Shown: one piece after another, positions 62,584 through 64,000 of the stretch
Layout of the letters: each line of letters begins with the position of its first letter
Position numbering within the stretch: the first letter of the stretch is position 1
NCBI GenBank assembly: GCA_947496145.1
Contig: CANMBS010000025.1
Location: 1-64,000 of the forward strand
DNA length: 64,000 bases
Direction of reading: 5' to 3'
Origin: an uncultured Pseudovibrio sp.
Lineage (GTDB): Bacteria > Pseudomonadota > Alphaproteobacteria > Rhizobiales > Stappiaceae
Program-made: the position numbers and the translations under genes
The notes under the pieces: model-generated
What the model was told of the DNA's origin: nothing
The model's input: only the letters and a program-made list of their open reading frames with translations
The model's database searches: none

Positions 62584-63951
62584 GTGGCAAGTGACATTCT
62601 GATTGTTGATGATGAAGCTGATATTCGTGAGTTGATTGCCGGAATCTTAGAGGATGACGGTTACAACACCCGTACTGCTGGCGACAGTGACGCTGCTCTG
62701 GCCGCTATTGCCGAGCGACGGCCTTCACTGGTTATTTTAGATATCTGGCTGATGGGCAGTAAGCTGGACGGGCTTGAAGTGCTTGAGGTGATCAAGAAAG
62801 AGAACCCGGACCTGCCTGTGGTGATCATTTCTGGTCATGGTAACGTGGAGACGGCGGTTTCTGCGATCAAAAAAGGCGCTTACGACTATATTGAGAAGCC
62901 GTTTAAGGCAGATAAGCTGGTTCTGATTACGGAGCGTGCTCTGGAAGCGTCTTCCATGAAGCGTGAGATTAAAGAGCTGAAGCAGCGGGCAGGGGATGTT
63001 TCCAATCTGGTTGGCTCATCATCTTCCATTAACAACCTGCGTCTGACGATTGAGCGTATTTGCCTGACCAACAGCCGGGTGATGATCACCGGGCCATCAG
63101 GGTCTGGCAAGGAAACGGTTGCACGTACGATTCATGAAGCTTCCCCGCGTTCCAAATCTCCGTTTGTGGTGCTTTCTGCTGCCAACATTACGCCGGAGCG
63201 GATGGAAGAGGAACTGTTTGGAGTTGAAGAAACTGAGACTTCGCCGCGCAAAGTGGGCGCACTGGAAGAAGCTCATGGCGGGACTATCTATCTGGATGAA
63301 ATAGCGGATATGCCGCTGGAAACACAGAACAAGATTTTACGTGTTCTGGTGGACCAGACCTTTACCCGCCTTGGTGGGCATAACAAGGTGAAGGTGGATG
63401 TGCGTCTTCTGTCTTCCAGTGGTTACAATCTGGAGAACCGCATTGCAGAAGGTCTGTTCCGTGAAGATCTTTATCACCGCCTTGCTGTTGTGCCGCTTCG
63501 TGTGCCTGCGCTGGAAGAGCGCCGTGAGGATATTCCGCAGCTGATCCACTTCTTCATGAAGCAGATTTCCAACTCTACGGGCCTGCCTATGCGCCGGATT
63601 GGTGAAGATGCCATGGCGGTGCTGCAAACCCATGACTGGCCGGGCAATCTGCGACAGCTGCGCAACAACGTTGAGCGCTTGATGATCCTGACCCGGGCTG
63701 ATGCGGATGCGGTGATTACAGCTGATCTGTTGCCAGCAGAAGTTGCATCAACTGTTCCGACTATGCCGGGAGCAACAGGGGGCGAAGAACTGATGAGTTT
63801 GCCGCTTCGCGAAGCTCGTGAGCAGTTTGAGCGTGAGTATCTGCAAGCACAGGTTAAGCGTTTTGGTGGTAATATCTCGCGTACCGCAGAATATATTGGT
63901 ATGGAACGGTCAGCTTTGCACCGGAAGCTCAAGTCCCTTGGCCTTACCTGA
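62584..63951 (+). CDS. ntrX: Response regulator NtrX
   Basis: 455 aa with a GTG start. Receiver domain with D53 (V-I-L-D-I-W-L-M-G-S) and an AAA+ domain with GPSGSGKE (170-177). The GAFTGA loop of sigma-54 activators is missing after E-E-E-L-F-G-V, where E-E-T-E-T-S-P-R-K-V-G is found. This agrees with alphaproteobacterial NtrX acting without sigma-54. The C-terminus has a Fis-like helix-turn-helix (G-G-N-I-S-R-T-A-E-Y-I-G-M-E-R-S-A-L-H-R-K-L). Paired with NtrY. Confidence 0.95.
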   Translation: MASDILIVDDEADIRELIAGILEDDGYNTRTAGDSDAALAAIAERRPSLVILDIWLMGSKLDGLEVLEVIKKENPDLPVVIISGHGNVETAVSAIKKGAYDYIEKPFKADKLVLITERALEASSMKREIKELKQRAGDVSNLVGSSSSINNLRLTIERICLTNSRVMITGPSGSGKETVARTIHEASPRSKSPFVVLSAANITPERMEEELFGVEETETSPRKVGALEEAHGGTIYLDEIADMPLETQNKILRVLVDQTFTRLGGHNKVKVDVRLLSSSGYNLENRIAEGLFREDLYHRLAVVPLRVPALEERREDIPQLIHFFMKQISNSTGLPMRRIGEDAMAVLQTHDWPGNLRQLRNNVERLMILTRADADAVITADLLPAEVASTVPTMPGATGGEELMSLPLREAREQFEREYLQAQVKRFGGNISRTAEYIGMERSALHRKLKSLGLT

Positions 63952-63984
63952 ACGGTCTGGCAGCGGCGAGCAAAGGATTGAATT

Positions 63985-64000
63985 ATGAAGGTAGTTATTT
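63985..64000 (+). CDS. trkA: Start of a gene cut by the window end, probably trkA
   Basis: Five codons are visible (M-K-V-V-I), preceded by AAAGGA. Alphaproteobacterial ntrX is often followed by trkA, whose N-terminus begins this way. The assignment depends on synteny. Confidence 0.5.

Overview
The window looks like a chromosomal segment of a marine-type alphaproteobacterium of moderate GC. Evidence read from the sequence: an imuA-imuB-dnaE2 cassette behind a GAAC-N7-GAAC (GTTC-N7-GTTC) SOS box, a fused ispDF, a pyruvate dehydrogenase E1 beta with its own lipoyl domain, and the order ntrB-ntrC ... ntrY-ntrX-trkA. A relative of Pseudovibrio (Stappiaceae/Hyphomicrobiales) is my best guess, from general knowledge only.

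Layout. (1) 1-1000: the tail of an IS630-like transposase runs into a broken VCBS/RTX calcium-binding gene. (2) 1071-22279: a type VI secretion system (T6SS) locus. tssM-tssA lie on the minus strand. tssB-C-E-F-G, an FHA gene, tssJ-K-L-H, a sigma-54 activator (vasH type), a vasI/tagO-like gene and a membrane pentapeptide-repeat gene lie on the plus strand. Sheath, baseplate, membrane complex and recycling ATPase are all present, but no hcp, vgrG or PAAR gene is in the window. (3) 22389-23201: an IS6-family element with a frameshifted transposase. (4) 23210-28667: a probable malonate uptake and activation locus, dctP-dctQ-dctM-matB, with a divergent GntR/FCD regulator and an operator-like palindrome. 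(5) 28700-34150: an extragenic repeat, then the SOS mutagenesis cassette. (6) 34237-41780: housekeeping genes (DUF454, DUF502, recG, sdhE, mfd). (7) 41964-42694: two halves of DMT/EamA transporter genes, head to head and both broken. (8) 42826-51793: ftsB, pdhA-pdhB-pdhC, a family 17 glycosyltransferase, lpdA, a small membrane protein, lipA and a Coq10/RatA-type gene. (9) 51886-53415: two secreted proteins of unknown role, one with a possible caspase-like His/Cys pair. (10) 53517-64000: pncC/cinA, ispDF, dusB, ntrB-ntrC, an unknown membrane protein, ntrY-ntrX and the first codons of a gene that is probably trkA.

How the genes fit together. The T6SS genes build one contractile injection machine. 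LipA makes the lipoyl cofactor carried by PdhB and PdhC. Coq10/RatA, SdhE and the pyruvate dehydrogenase complex all serve respiration. NtrBC and NtrYX sense nitrogen and redox or envelope state. Several unrelated genes sit inside otherwise conserved backbone blocks: the glycosyltransferase inside the pdh genes, the secreted pair between the Coq10-like gene and pncC, and the membrane protein between ntrC and ntrY. These, the T6SS tail gene and the rearranged insertion-sequence borders are the places most likely to hold something new. No tRNA, rRNA or CRISPR array was recognised.
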